Positions 7,201-14,838 of a stretch of 14,838 bases of DNA are shown here, piece by piece (position 1 is the first letter of the stretch; every line of letters starts with the position of its first letter). A model generated the notes under the pieces. It was not told where the DNA came from and ran no database searches. It was given only the letters and a program-made list of their open reading frames with translations. Both the position numbers and the translations under genes were made by a program. The stretch spans positions 5,923 through 20,760 of the forward strand of contig DOSU01000003.1 of NCBI GenBank assembly GCA_003513895.1. The letters are read 5' to 3'. Source of the stretch: Rikenellaceae bacterium. GTDB taxonomy: Bacteria > Bacteroidota > Bacteroidia > Bacteroidales > UBA932.

Positions 7201-7989
7201 TTATATTGTAATAACGAGTCCGTCGTACGCGGGTTCAATTCCATCGGGCAACTCTTTTAATAGGTCGGTGTGAGTTCCTATCTGGTGAGAAAGGTGTGTG
7301 AGGTAGCTATGTGGTGCGCCTACTTTTTGTGCTACTTCAATGGCTTCACTAAGGCTGAAATGCGAAATGTGCCGCTGATGCCTCACGGTATTTATAACAA
7401 AAACCTCAACGCCTTTTAATTTTGAATATTCCGATTCTTCAATTCTGTTTGTGTCTGTAATATATGCAATGTTCCCAATTCTGAACCCAAGAACGGGAAG
7501 TTTATAGTGAAAGACCCTTATCGGGACTACTTCGAGGTTGTTCTCCCTGCCTATGTGAAATGGTTCCTCTCCAATTATACGAATATCAAATTCGGGTACA
7601 CCGGGGTATTTGTATTCGGAAAAAGCATAAGAGTACTCTGTTTGAAGAGATTTAAAAACCCGCTCTTCGCAAAAAATCGGAAGTGCTTTTCTGGTTATGT
7701 AGTTTATCGCCCTTACATCGTCCAGTCCGCCGGTATGATCCTTATGTTCATGTGTCAACAGGATGGCATCAATATTTCCGATATTCTCTCTTAACAATTG
7801 CTGCCGAAAGTCCGGGCCGGCATCGATTAAAATACGAAAACCCTTATGGTCAATTAATACAGAAGAACGGAGCCTTTTGTCTTTGCTGTCGGAAGATTTG
7901 CAAACATTGCACCCGCAACCAATTATTGGGACACCCTGGGAAGTGCCGGTTCCAAGAAATGTAAGCCTGGAAGTATAACATTCTGTCAT
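7201..7989 (-). CDS. PhnP-like metallo-beta-lactamase-fold hydrolase
   Basis: This cytoplasmic metal-dependent hydrolase has 262 residues. It opens with TFLGTGTSQGVPIIGCGCNVC (about residues 10-30), whose C25, C27 and C30 resemble the structural zinc cysteines of E. coli PhnP. The active-site motif THEHKDH (79-85) follows, then GFRIGNIAYITDTN with a metal-binding aspartate, and a late LTHLSHQIG histidine region. PhnP cleaves phosphoribosyl 1,2-cyclic phosphate; whether this homologue does so is unknown, because no phn genes are in view and such proteins are widespread in Bacteroidota. The frame is open to 8067, but that extension overlaps the divergent methyltransferase gene. ATG at 8013 is a possible alternative start. 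I chose 7989 because homologues begin close to the LTFLGTGTS strand. Confidence 0.88.
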   Translation of the reverse strand: MTECYTSRLTFLGTGTSQGVPIIGCGCNVCKSSDSKDKRLRSSVLIDHKGFRILIDAGPDFRQQLLRENIGNIDAILLTHEHKDHTGGLDDVRAINYITRKALPIFCEERVFKSLQTEYSYAFSEYKYPGVPEFDIRIIGEEPFHIGRENNLEVVPIRVFHYKLPVLGFRIGNIAYITDTNRIEESEYSKLKGVEVFVINTVRHQRHISHFSLSEAIEVAQKVGAPHSYLTHLSHQIGTHTDLLKELPDGIEPAYDGLVITI

Positions 7990-8012
7990 ACTATAAAGGT
8001 AGGAATTTTTCA

Positions 8013-8020
8013 TACCTTTG
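8013..8020 (+). promoter_or_regulatory. -7 box for the RsmI-like/folB/mtaB operon
   Basis: TACCTTTG matches TAnnTTTG exactly and ends 13 bases before the TTG start at 8034. Transcription would begin near 8026-8028, leaving a leader of only a few bases. No good -33 TTTG is visible 19-21 bases upstream. The box lies next to the start region of the divergent PhnP-like gene. Confidence 0.45.
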
Positions 8021-8033
8021 CGAAAAATTAGTT

Positions 8034-8732
8034 TTGAAAGGAACCTTATACTTAATCCCTTCGCCACTTGGCGACAATGACCCTGCAGAAGTTATCCCTG
8101 CCTCTGTATTAGAGCTTATTCCTACACTCTCCCATTTTTTCGTAGAGGAACTTCGTACTGCACGACGTTATCTTTCAAAGACAGGGCTAAAAGGACATAT
8201 CGATTCTCTCTCCCTGTATGAACTGAACGAACACACAGGCTCTGCAGAAATAGAAGAGTATATAAAAGTGCTGCTCGATGGGAACAATGCCGGTCTCATA
8301 AGCGAGGCAGGCCTGCCCGCTGTTGCCGATCCGGGATCGAATCTTGTTGCTCTTGCCCACAAACACAATATCAAGGTTGTCCCCCTCTCGGGACCTTCAT
8401 CGATAGTGCTGTCCCTTATTGCATCCGGTATGAACGGGCAAAATTTTGCTTTTAACGGTTATCTTCCTGTTAAACCGGAGGAGAGGAAGTTAAAAATTAA
8501 ACAAATAGAAAAGTTATCACTTTCTTCCGGCCAGAGTCAGATAATTATTGAAACCCCGTATCGCAACAATTCGCTGTTCGAGGACATAATCAAGATTTGT
8601 CACAGTACGACAAGACTGGCAGTTGCAGCAAACATAACACTTCCGGATGCCTTTATTAAAACAAAGACAATTGAGGAGTGGAAAAAAGAAAAATTAGACC
8701 TTAATAAAAAACCTTGTGTGTTTATCCTATGA
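8034..8732 (+). CDS. Short RsmI-like SAM-dependent methyltransferase (tetrapyrrole methylase fold)
   Basis: This 232-residue protein resembles the catalytic domain of RsmI, the 16S rRNA ribose methyltransferase for C1402. Shared blocks are LYLIPSPLGDN (residues 5-15), GLISEAGLPAVADPGSNLV (88-105, compare LISDAGTPLISDPG in RsmI), VVPLSGPSS (115-123) and FAFNGYLPVKPEER (138-151). It differs from E. coli RsmI (286 residues): the AEDTR motif is replaced by FVEELRTARRYLS, and the protein ends about 50 residues short, without the C-terminal domain. Such short paralogues are common in Bacteroidota and are usually annotated simply as SAM-dependent methyltransferases; target unproven. The start is TTG, chosen because the first conserved strand begins five codons later and no ATG or GTG fits. 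It overlaps folB by ATGA. Confidence 0.88.
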   Translation: MKGTLYLIPSPLGDNDPAEVIPASVLELIPTLSHFFVEELRTARRYLSKTGLKGHIDSLSLYELNEHTGSAEIEEYIKVLLDGNNAGLISEAGLPAVADPGSNLVALAHKHNIKVVPLSGPSSIVLSLIASGMNGQNFAFNGYLPVKPEERKLKIKQIEKLSLSSGQSQIIIETPYRNNSLFEDIIKICHSTTRLAVAANITLPDAFIKTKTIEEWKKEKLDLNKKPCVFIL

Positions 8733-9100
8733 GCAGAATTAAATCCGGACGCAACATTGTAGAACTGGTAAACATGGAATTCTACGCCTATCACGGCCAC
8801 TTTAGGGAGGAGCAGATAATAGGCAACAAATTTATAGTAAACCTCTCTGCGGAAACAGATCTCAGCACTCCAGGCAAGAGCGACGACCTCAATGATGCTC
8901 TCAACTACCAGGAATTGTACACTCTTATCCGGGAAGAGATGGAAATACCCTCAAAGCTGCTTGAAAATGTAGCTTTAAGGATTATAAACAGAATAAGGAC
9001 TACATATCCAAAAGTAACCTGGGCAGAGGTATCTGTTTCCAAACTCAATCCGCCTCTTGGAGGTAAGGTAGAGGCTTCAAGAGTTACTATGTCCTATTAA
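8729..9100 (+). CDS. folB: Dihydroneopterin aldolase
   Basis: This 123-residue folate-biosynthesis enzyme splits 7,8-dihydroneopterin into 6-hydroxymethyl-dihydropterin and glycolaldehyde. VNMEFYAYHGHFREEQ (residues 14-29) is the family N-terminal block with the catalytic-region glutamate near residue 28. LNYQELY (58-64) supplies the pterin-site tyrosine, LLENVA (78-83) the substrate-anchoring glutamate, and VSKLNPPLGG (103-112) the conserved lysine K105. The protein forms tunnel-like octamers in other species. The frame opens upstream at 8714, but the ATG at 8729 forms an ATGA overlap with the stop of the preceding methyltransferase gene and gives the usual length, so translational coupling is likely. 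mtaB follows after 11 bases. Confidence 0.93.
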   Translation: MSRIKSGRNIVELVNMEFYAYHGHFREEQIIGNKFIVNLSAETDLSTPGKSDDLNDALNYQELYTLIREEMEIPSKLLENVALRIINRIRTTYPKVTWAEVSVSKLNPPLGGKVEASRVTMSY

Positions 9101-9111
9101 AGATATCATTT

Positions 9112-10401
9112 ATGAACGAAAACAACGGCAACCGTGTAGCTTTTCTCACACTGGGCTGTAAACTCAACTATTCCGAAACTTCTTCAATTGCCAGACAATT
9201 TGTTGAACATGGTTACGAAAAGGTACCACATAACAAAGAAGCCGATATTTATGTTATTAACACATGCTCTGTGACCGAACATGCCGATAAAAAATGCCGG
9301 ACTGCCATTAGGAAACTACACAAGCAAAATCCCGATGCAATTGTAGCTGTTACAGGATGTTATGCTCAGTTAAAACCTGATGAAATATTAGATATTGAGG
9401 GAGTTGATATGGTACTTGGAGCCGACCAGAAAGAGAACCTTTTTATAAAAGTATCAAAATTGCAGCAAGAACAGGAATCAGGTGAAAGACGAGTTAAAAG
9501 AGTTGCAAGATCATTTTCCTGCGCAATATCTACAGTTGAAACCATTTTCCCGGCGTACTCTTCGGACGATAGAACACGATCATTTTTAAAAGTGCAGGAT
9601 GGATGTGACTATCACTGCTCATACTGTACAATTCCGCTTGCAAGAGGAAAGAGCCGGAATTTGCCTTTGGATTCAATTATTAAAGAGGCAGTGGAAATTG
9701 CTTCTCGAGGGATAAAAGAGGTCGTGTTGACAGGTGTAAATACAGGTGATTTTGGAAAGAGTACCGGTGAGAAATTCTCCGAACTTCTTAAAAAGCTTGA
9801 AGAGGTAAGTGGGGTAGAGCGATACCGAATATCATCAATAGAGCCTAATCTCATTACTCCCGAGATAATAGAGTGGATATCAAAAAGTCGTAAATTTCTT
9901 CCTCATTTTCATATTCCGTTACAATCGGGTTCCGACAAAATTCTGGCTCTCATGAGAAGAAGATATAATACAGAGCTTTTTGAAAAGAGGGTTGAGCTAA
10001 TCAGAAGCCATATGCCTCATGCTTTCTTAGGCATTGATGTTATTGTTGGATTTCCCGGAGAAGGAGAAGAGGATTTTTTGGATACCTACCGGTTTCTGGA
10101 GAGAATTCATCCCTCTTTTTTGCATATTTTCCCATACTCTAAAAGAACAAATACTCCAGCAGCTTCCTTTAATTATCAGGTTAGTGAAACCGATAAGAGA
10201 GACAGGGTTACAAGACTCACAGAATTGTCTGGAAGGCTTAATTCAAATTTTGAATTACAGAACAAGGGCAGGAAAGAGAATGTACTTTTTGAAAGTTCGC
10301 AAAAAGGCGGAAAAATGTTCGGATATACAGGGAATTACATCAGAGTCGAACATGTGTATGATAAGGAATTAATCGGGAAAATAGTAGAAGTAACTATTTA
10401 G
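9112..10401 (+). CDS. mtaB: tRNA t6A37 methylthiotransferase MtaB
   Basis: This 429-residue radical-SAM enzyme converts t6A37 to ms2t6A37 in ANN-decoding tRNAs. The N-terminal UPF0004 domain binds an auxiliary 4Fe-4S cluster through C16 (TLGCKLNYSE), C52 (INTCSVTEHAD) and C83 (VTGCYAQ). The radical-SAM motif is CDYHCSYC, giving C165, C169 and C172. DVIVGFPGE and HIFPYSKRTNTPAA mark the end of the barrel, and a TRAM RNA-binding domain fills about residues 375-429. The TLGCKLNYSE and TEHADKK forms point to MtaB rather than MiaB or RimO, whose signatures differ (for example GCQMN in MiaB). It is third in the operon after folB. Its stop overlaps the 3' end of the tamB-like gene by 8 bases. The t6A-forming partner TsaD is not in the window. 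Confidence 0.95.
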   Translation: MNENNGNRVAFLTLGCKLNYSETSSIARQFVEHGYEKVPHNKEADIYVINTCSVTEHADKKCRTAIRKLHKQNPDAIVAVTGCYAQLKPDEILDIEGVDMVLGADQKENLFIKVSKLQQEQESGERRVKRVARSFSCAISTVETIFPAYSSDDRTRSFLKVQDGCDYHCSYCTIPLARGKSRNLPLDSIIKEAVEIASRGIKEVVLTGVNTGDFGKSTGEKFSELLKKLEEVSGVERYRISSIEPNLITPEIIEWISKSRKFLPHFHIPLQSGSDKILALMRRRYNTELFEKRVELIRSHMPHAFLGIDVIVGFPGEGEEDFLDTYRFLERIHPSFLHIFPYSKRTNTPAASFNYQVSETDKRDRVTRLTELSGRLNSNFELQNKGRKENVLFESSQKGGKMFGYTGNYIRVEHVYDKELIGKIVEVTI

Positions 10402-13400
10402 TTTTATTTTTATTTTCCATTTTTGCAGCCTTGGCGGCCTTTCTTTCAATTGCTTTTAATTCTCTTCTTTTTTTGCTCAGGAAAATCCTGTTAAATAGTT
10501 CACGAAACGAAGTGAACTCTTCCTGGTAAACCAAACCTACCCCGCTGCGCTGACTATTGTCGAGATAGTTTGAGTACTGGTCGGCAGAATGAGAAAAAGC
10601 TTTTGCCCGGAATCTTCCTTTTTCATCCAGTTTAACTTCAACATCAACATCGCCAACAACATCGCTGTTTTGATTCAGATATTTTGAACTTCCGATATTT
10701 CCGTTGACAATTACTCGGTTATCGAATAACTGTGCGGAAATTGCCGCATCAAATATGTCCCTGCCGTTTTGACCCGGCTGGTAATTGAAACTGAAGTCAA
10801 GAGGAATATTGAGCTGATTGAATATATTGTTGATCTGGTTTGAAAGAACTTCAGTTGCGTTTGAATACAGGAGTGTAGAGTTGTTTACAATGCTGGATTG
10901 AACATCCGGAATAAAACTGCCGGAGATAAGGATTGACATTACCTGTTTAACAACTTTGTCTTCGGTATTAAGTGCAGCGTCCACTCTGGCCTTTGTTGCA
11001 GGATCTATGTCCGGAATCTCTATTCCGAAACTAAGTCTCGGGTTTAACAATTCTCCCTCCATCCTTATGCTGCTGATAACATTTCTCCTGCTGCTTATTG
11101 AACTGGTATCGGAAATTAGAGTATTAACAGAGGCTTTTGTGTTGTAATTTGCCGTTAGATTGAGTCTTGTCTTTAAAATGTCGCCATTGAAGAATATACT
11201 GCCGCCCTCTTGTATTGTAAAGTCTCTTTTAAAAATTCCCTGTAGAACAAATGTATAGGAACCTCTGTCAATCAGGTAGTCGCCATAAATTGAAAACAGG
11301 TCTTTAGATGGATTTATCTCTATGTCTACAAGTCCGGTGCCAAAACTTTTTATTACATCACCAACTGATTTGTCAATTTCAATGAGCATCTCGGCATCGG
11401 TGTTAATCCTTATCCTCAGTTTTACATCCAGTTCAGATGCAGCTTTTATAACCTTTTCGGAAACCGGTTCCAGATATCCATAATCGTCGTAATACTTTGT
11501 TTCCGCTTTTTTAGGCGGTTCAACAAAAGTGAGAAGATTATTTGTTGAAGCCTCTGATGTTGTTGGAAGAGGGATGTGGATAAATGTGTTTCTATTAGTT
11601 GTAGCAGAGACATCCATCAAAATTTTAACAAGAGAACCTGAAATTGTAATACTCCCCGTACCAAATGCATTTCCGTAAAAAGATGAATTGTCTTTTTCAA
11701 CAGTATTCAGGCATTCAAGATTTGTAAAGTCAACCCTGGTATTGAAGATTATGGATTTAAAGTGTTCGAAACTCAAGCCGCCATTTACTCTTCCTGTGTT
11801 TCCAAAACGATCCTTAAGAATTCCTCCGTTTATTTTCAAACCTCCGCCATCTATTATAAAAGGACCGCTTAGCTTGTATGGAACCTTAATAAAGTTTATG
11901 GTAAATCCAACATCGTTTAGATGTCCGTTTTCACCTGTCAAAACCAGTTTATTGAGCTCGCCTTTCAAGCGGAGGTCTCCTGATAGTGTTCCGGACGATT
12001 TTGAAATAATCTCCGATAGGAATGGTTCAAAATATGAAACCGGGGTTTTTATTGCTTTTGCCGTTAAGTCAAGGTAGCTGTTTCCGGGTTTAAAAGTTCC
12101 CGTTAGCACGAGAGGTTTTTCTCCATTAAGAGTACTGGCGAGAGATATGTTAAACCGTTTGTTTTGATTGTCCCACTTGCTGGAGAGGTTCAGATCTCCA
12201 ACCGGAGTCTCGTTTGCACTTACGTTTTTACCCGAAACATTGAACATCAGCTGAGGTTCGGAATATAGGCTTGTGGCAACTGCGTTGCCTGTAAAATTAC
12301 CCTTAATATTGAAAGGTTTTTTTATAAAGAAATTCAGTGGTGTAATTTCCAGATTATTGAATTTAACAAAAAGAGAGTCGCCGGGATTTTCAGAAACCGC
12401 TCCGTTTACTTCAAGAGTCTGATCATTGCTGAACATTTTAAATTTGTCGAACCTGAACTCTGAGCCATGTATTGAAACGGATGAACTGGCTAAATTCCAC
12501 AGTTCGCTGTTGAAGTAAAATTCAGATGGATTAACGGAAATGCGGAACAGAGGAGAGTTTGAATTTGTAACTCTTTCAATACCTACACTGGAACTAAAGC
12601 TGAGCGAATTTTTTAGCTTGGAGTTTATTGAATAGAATAATTTCAGACCAACATTATTATTCTTTGCATTTATTATAATTTTGCTGCTGTCCAAATTTAG
12701 TCCTGACAACCTTAATCTGTCGGAATTTATCGATGATTTTAACTCGCTATTGTCCGAAGAGGCTGTTACATTGAGATTATCGCTGAAGTTTTTTCTAAAA
12801 CCAATTTTTGCTGCCTTAAATTCGGCATTTACCTTCATGTTGTTGTCCATTGTAACGCTCAAAGTGCTGTTTGGCGAAACAAAAAAGCCCGGAAGAACAA
12901 GCTGGCTGATAGCCCTTGTGTCTAGCAGATTCAGTTTTAGGCTGTACGACTCGGGATCTCCTCCGTTTTGAATACTGTTTTCATAATTCCTTAAATTTGA
13001 AAGATGCTTCCCTAAAGTAGCTTTTTCAATTTTTTCCGCAAAAACGTTAAGGAATTTGCTCCCTTTATATTCCATCTCTGCAAATGAGGATTTCAGCGAA
13101 ACATCAAAATTGCTCCTGTTTGAATTAGACAAAATTGAAATATCTCCAATATCAAATATACCGTTGCTGTTTGTGTATACCATTTCCTTGACCTGAATGT
13201 TGCCAATAATGTCTCCTCCGGTTTTCTGGGTAAAATTGGCAAGGGTTTTTAAGGAGATTATGGACACAGAATCCCTCTTGTCCAGATTGAGAGCATTTAG
13301 GTTGGCATAAATCAAGTCGGCATAAAAATCGTAATAAGAGTCGGTTTTTGTGGACATACCGAATATTCCCTGAAAGATAAAATCGAGATTTGGATCATGA

Positions 13401-14838
13401 CAGATAATTTTTCCGTCAAATTTATTGCCGGCATAATTTCCTGTCGCTTGAAGGTTGCTGTAAGAGTATCCGTTAAAATCAAGTTTTTTGATCTTTATGC
13501 TATCAATGTTGAATTCACTTCCCCCCTTTGATTCGTCTCTTAGCAAAGCAGTAAGAGTACTGTTAAATGTGATTTCTCCAAGATTTTTGTTTTGGATGAG
13601 CGTACCTACATTAAAGTTCTCGGTCTTTATGTTTCCTTCGAGGTACAAACCGCGTTTTGCTTCGTTCTGTTTAAGCAAAACATCCAGGTAAATATTACCG
13701 ATGTTTGATCTTAAAGTGCCGTTTGCTACAAAATCGTAAAGAAGGCCGGCCAGCCTGCCGGAAAACCTGTATTTAACCAAAGGGGAAAGCTGCGTAAGAA
13801 TTTTAATAGGCTCTTTTCGGTTAATCGATGCTATTATATGAGCAACATCAAGGGAAGTTGTGGTACAGTTGTTTATGTCCACAAATGCCATTGTTTCTTC
13901 AATATGGGGAAGACCTGAAATTCGGGCTTTAAGTTCAATATATGTGAGACCGGATTCTGATGTTATTTTAAGATTGTCGCCGTGCAAATTACTCACAGGT
14001 CCTTTTAAATTACCTGAGACATGCATCTTCAATCTGTTCATGGAAAGTGACGGAGCCAGTTTACCCAGTGTTTCAAAATTAAGATAAGAGTCGTCTAGCT
14101 CAATATCCATTCTTACCTCATTAACGAAATCCGAAAAATCTTTCGTGCTTCCATAAAGCAAACTGAATTTGGTAGCATTAAGCTGTGTTTTTCCGTCGGT
14201 TACATAGAGATTGTCCAGTCTTGTTTCGTTTGCGCTTAGTTTAAATTTTGATTTTAGTTTTTGAAGCGTAAATCCGCTTCTTTCATCGAAACTAATGTTG
14301 TTTATGTTTGCAAGCAATGTGTCTTTTTCATACTTTACTCCTGAGATGTCTGCATTAATATTTGTCAAAGACAGATTTGCAAAATTAATGGTGCCTTTTT
14401 GGGTACCGCGGTCAATAAATTTGTTCCGAAGTGAAAAACTGAAGTTTTGTAAAACAATCTTTTTAGCGAACAGATTCATTGGTTTAGTAGCAGAATCTTT
14501 AATAGCTTTCTCCTTGTCGCCGAACTTGAAAATCCTGCTAAGATTCGTAGTACTGTCGTTTTCGTAATAAATATTGAATGCTCCGTCGTAAAGAAGAATC
14601 TGCTTAAAACTCAGTTTCCGTGAAGTAAAAAGATCTTTTGCAGAGAGTCCTACGGACAATTTTCTGCAATTTAACAGAGTGTCTTTAGGGGAGGATAATA
14701 TAGTTACATCGTTTAAAATAAGTTTGTTGAAGAAAACAAAATAGACCTTTCCTATTGAAACTTTGGTGTTTAGCCGGTCAGAAAGCAGGTTGGCGGCTTT
14801 TTTTGCGGCCCATGTCTGGAAAGCAGGTACCTGCAGGG
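10394..14838 (-). CDS. tamB: TamB-like translocation and assembly protein (DUF490), N-terminus beyond window
   Basis: This very large AsmA/TamB-superfamily protein probably forms a long hydrophobic beta-groove bridging inner and outer membranes, for lipid transport or outer-membrane protein assembly. At least 1480 residues are visible. The frame stays open to the right edge: the TTG at 14659 is internal, and upstream codons give QTWAAKKAANLLSD, then KVSIGKVYFVFFNKLILNDV, the typical N-terminal block just after the membrane anchor. So only a few tens of residues are missing. The middle is repetitive beta-strand sequence with few charged clusters. The last about 450 residues are the DUF490 domain (DIEINPSKDLFSIYGDYLI, QPGQNGRDIFDAAISAQLFDN, NGNIGSSKY, LVYQEEFTSFRELFNRIF). 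A short Lys/Arg/Ala-rich tail ends the protein. No TamA-like partner is in view. Confidence 0.93.
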   Translation of the reverse strand, partial: LQVPAFQTWAAKKAANLLSDRLNTKVSIGKVYFVFFNKLILNDVTILSSPKDTLLNCRKLSVGLSAKDLFTSRKLSFKQILLYDGAFNIYYENDSTTNLSRIFKFGDKEKAIKDSATKPMNLFAKKIVLQNFSFSLRNKFIDRGTQKGTINFANLSLTNINADISGVKYEKDTLLANINNISFDERSGFTLQKLKSKFKLSANETRLDNLYVTDGKTQLNATKFSLLYGSTKDFSDFVNEVRMDIELDDSYLNFETLGKLAPSLSMNRLKMHVSGNLKGPVSNLHGDNLKITSESGLTYIELKARISGLPHIEETMAFVDINNCTTTSLDVAHIIASINRKEPIKILTQLSPLVKYRFSGRLAGLLYDFVANGTLRSNIGNIYLDVLLKQNEAKRGLYLEGNIKTENFNVGTLIQNKNLGEITFNSTLTALLRDESKGGSEFNIDSIKIKKLDFNGYSYSNLQATGNYAGNKFDGKIICHDPNLDFIFQGIFGMSTKTDSYYDFYADLIYANLNALNLDKRDSVSIISLKTLANFTQKTGGDIIGNIQVKEMVYTNSNGIFDIGDISILSNSNRSNFDVSLKSSFAEMEYKGSKFLNVFAEKIEKATLGKHLSNLRNYENSIQNGGDPESYSLKLNLLDTRAISQLVLPGFFVSPNSTLSVTMDNNMKVNAEFKAAKIGFRKNFSDNLNVTASSDNSELKSSINSDRLRLSGLNLDSSKIIINAKNNNVGLKLFYSINSKLKNSLSFSSSVGIERVTNSNSPLFRISVNPSEFYFNSELWNLASSSVSIHGSEFRFDKFKMFSNDQTLEVNGAVSENPGDSLFVKFNNLEITPLNFFIKKPFNIKGNFTGNAVATSLYSEPQLMFNVSGKNVSANETPVGDLNLSSKWDNQNKRFNISLASTLNGEKPLVLTGTFKPGNSYLDLTAKAIKTPVSYFEPFLSEIISKSSGTLSGDLRLKGELNKLVLTGENGHLNDVGFTINFIKVPYKLSGPFIIDGGGLKINGGILKDRFGNTGRVNGGLSFEHFKSIIFNTRVDFTNLECLNTVEKDNSSFYGNAFGTGSITISGSLVKILMDVSATTNRNTFIHIPLPTTSEASTNNLLTFVEPPKKAETKYYDDYGYLEPVSEKVIKAASELDVKLRIRINTDAEMLIEIDKSVGDVIKSFGTGLVDIEINPSKDLFSIYGDYLIDRGSYTFVLQGIFKRDFTIQEGGSIFFNGDILKTRLNLTANYNTKASVNTLISDTSSISSRRNVISSIRMEGELLNPRLSFGIEIPDIDPATKARVDAALNTEDKVVKQVMSILISGSFIPDVQSSIVNNSTLLYSNATEVLSNQINNIFNQLNIPLDFSFNYQPGQNGRDIFDAAISAQLFDNRVIVNGNIGSSKYLNQNSDVVGDVDVEVKLDEKGRFRAKAFSHSADQYSNYLDNSQRSGVGLVYQEEFTSFRELFNRIFLSKKRRELKAIERKAAKAAKMENKNKTK

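Noticed and set aside
8029..8036. TAGTTTTG as a second -7 box before the RsmI-like gene
   Set aside because: It includes the TTG start codon, so transcription from it would begin inside the gene; the box at 8013-8020 fits better.
7201..8067. Longer form of the PhnP-like hydrolase starting at 8067
   Set aside because: The extension overlaps the divergent methyltransferase start, is rich in basic residues, and precedes the position where homologues begin.
8714..8728. Upstream start for folB
   Set aside because: The ATG at 8729 gives the normal length and an ATGA overlap with the upstream gene; the extra codons lie inside the methyltransferase gene.
11688..12971. Plus-strand open frames of about 96-129 codons opposite tamB
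   Set aside because: They are shadows of the long minus-strand gene: no recognisable domains, no start signals, and the minus-strand protein is clearly conserved.
14657..14659. TTG as the start of the tamB-like gene
   Set aside because: The same frame continues to the window edge and encodes the conserved N-terminal TamB/AsmA block, so this is an internal codon.
1..14838. Mobile elements, CRISPR, phage, defence or toxin-antitoxin systems
   Set aside because: All space is filled by recognisable housekeeping genes in compact order; I saw no transposase, integrase, spaced direct repeats or attachment-site duplication.

Overview
This window reads as an ordinary core-genome stretch of a Bacteroidota bacterium, most likely of the order Bacteroidales. 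The evidence is: a small SRP RNA with the apical loop typical of this phylum; promoter-like boxes of the Bacteroidota type TAnnTTTG; AT-rich gene starts that mostly lack Shine-Dalgarno sequences; a long-form MnmA with an extra segment; a very long TamB-like protein; and a short RsmI-like methyltransferase. I see no mobile element, CRISPR array, prophage, toxin-antitoxin pair or defence gene, and no stretch over 300 bases without a gene.

Layout from left to right. (1) Bases 1-2471, plus strand: the 3' part of ribonuclease Z (rnz), then an S41 C-terminal processing peptidase, 8 bases apart. (2) Bases 2460-4419, minus strand: a LysM glucosaminidase followed by the endolytic transglycosylase MltG, almost touching (TGA-T-ATG). 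MltG meets the S41 gene tail to tail with a 12-base overlap inside a perfect inverted repeat. (3) Bases 4480-6327, plus strand: cytidine deaminase (cdd), the 4.5S-type SRP RNA (ffs) with its own promoter and terminator, and the tRNA 2-thiouridylase MnmA. (4) Bases 6337-7989, minus strand: a PhnP-like metallo-beta-lactamase-fold hydrolase followed by a TIGR01777/YfcH epimerase. (5) Bases 8034-10401, plus strand: a short RsmI-like methyltransferase, dihydroneopterin aldolase (folB) and the tRNA methylthiotransferase MtaB, compactly arranged as an operon. (6) Bases 10394 to the right edge, minus strand: a TamB-like translocation and assembly protein whose N-terminus lies outside the window.

Two themes recur. 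RNA maturation and modification is represented by RNase Z (tRNA 3' end), MnmA (s2U34), MtaB (ms2t6A37) and the RsmI-like protein, together with the SRP RNA for membrane targeting. The cell envelope is represented by the S41 protease, MltG, the glucosaminidase and TamB. All three convergent gene junctions overlap or nearly touch (12-base overlap, 9-base gap, 8-base overlap), so transcription must end inside neighbouring coding sequence or run antisense. I did not find a convincing new biological system. The best leads are the inverted repeat enclosing two opposed stop codons, the back-to-back promoters between the glucosaminidase and cdd genes, the coupled MltG/glucosaminidase pair, and the degenerate RsmI-like protein with a TTG start close behind a promoter box.
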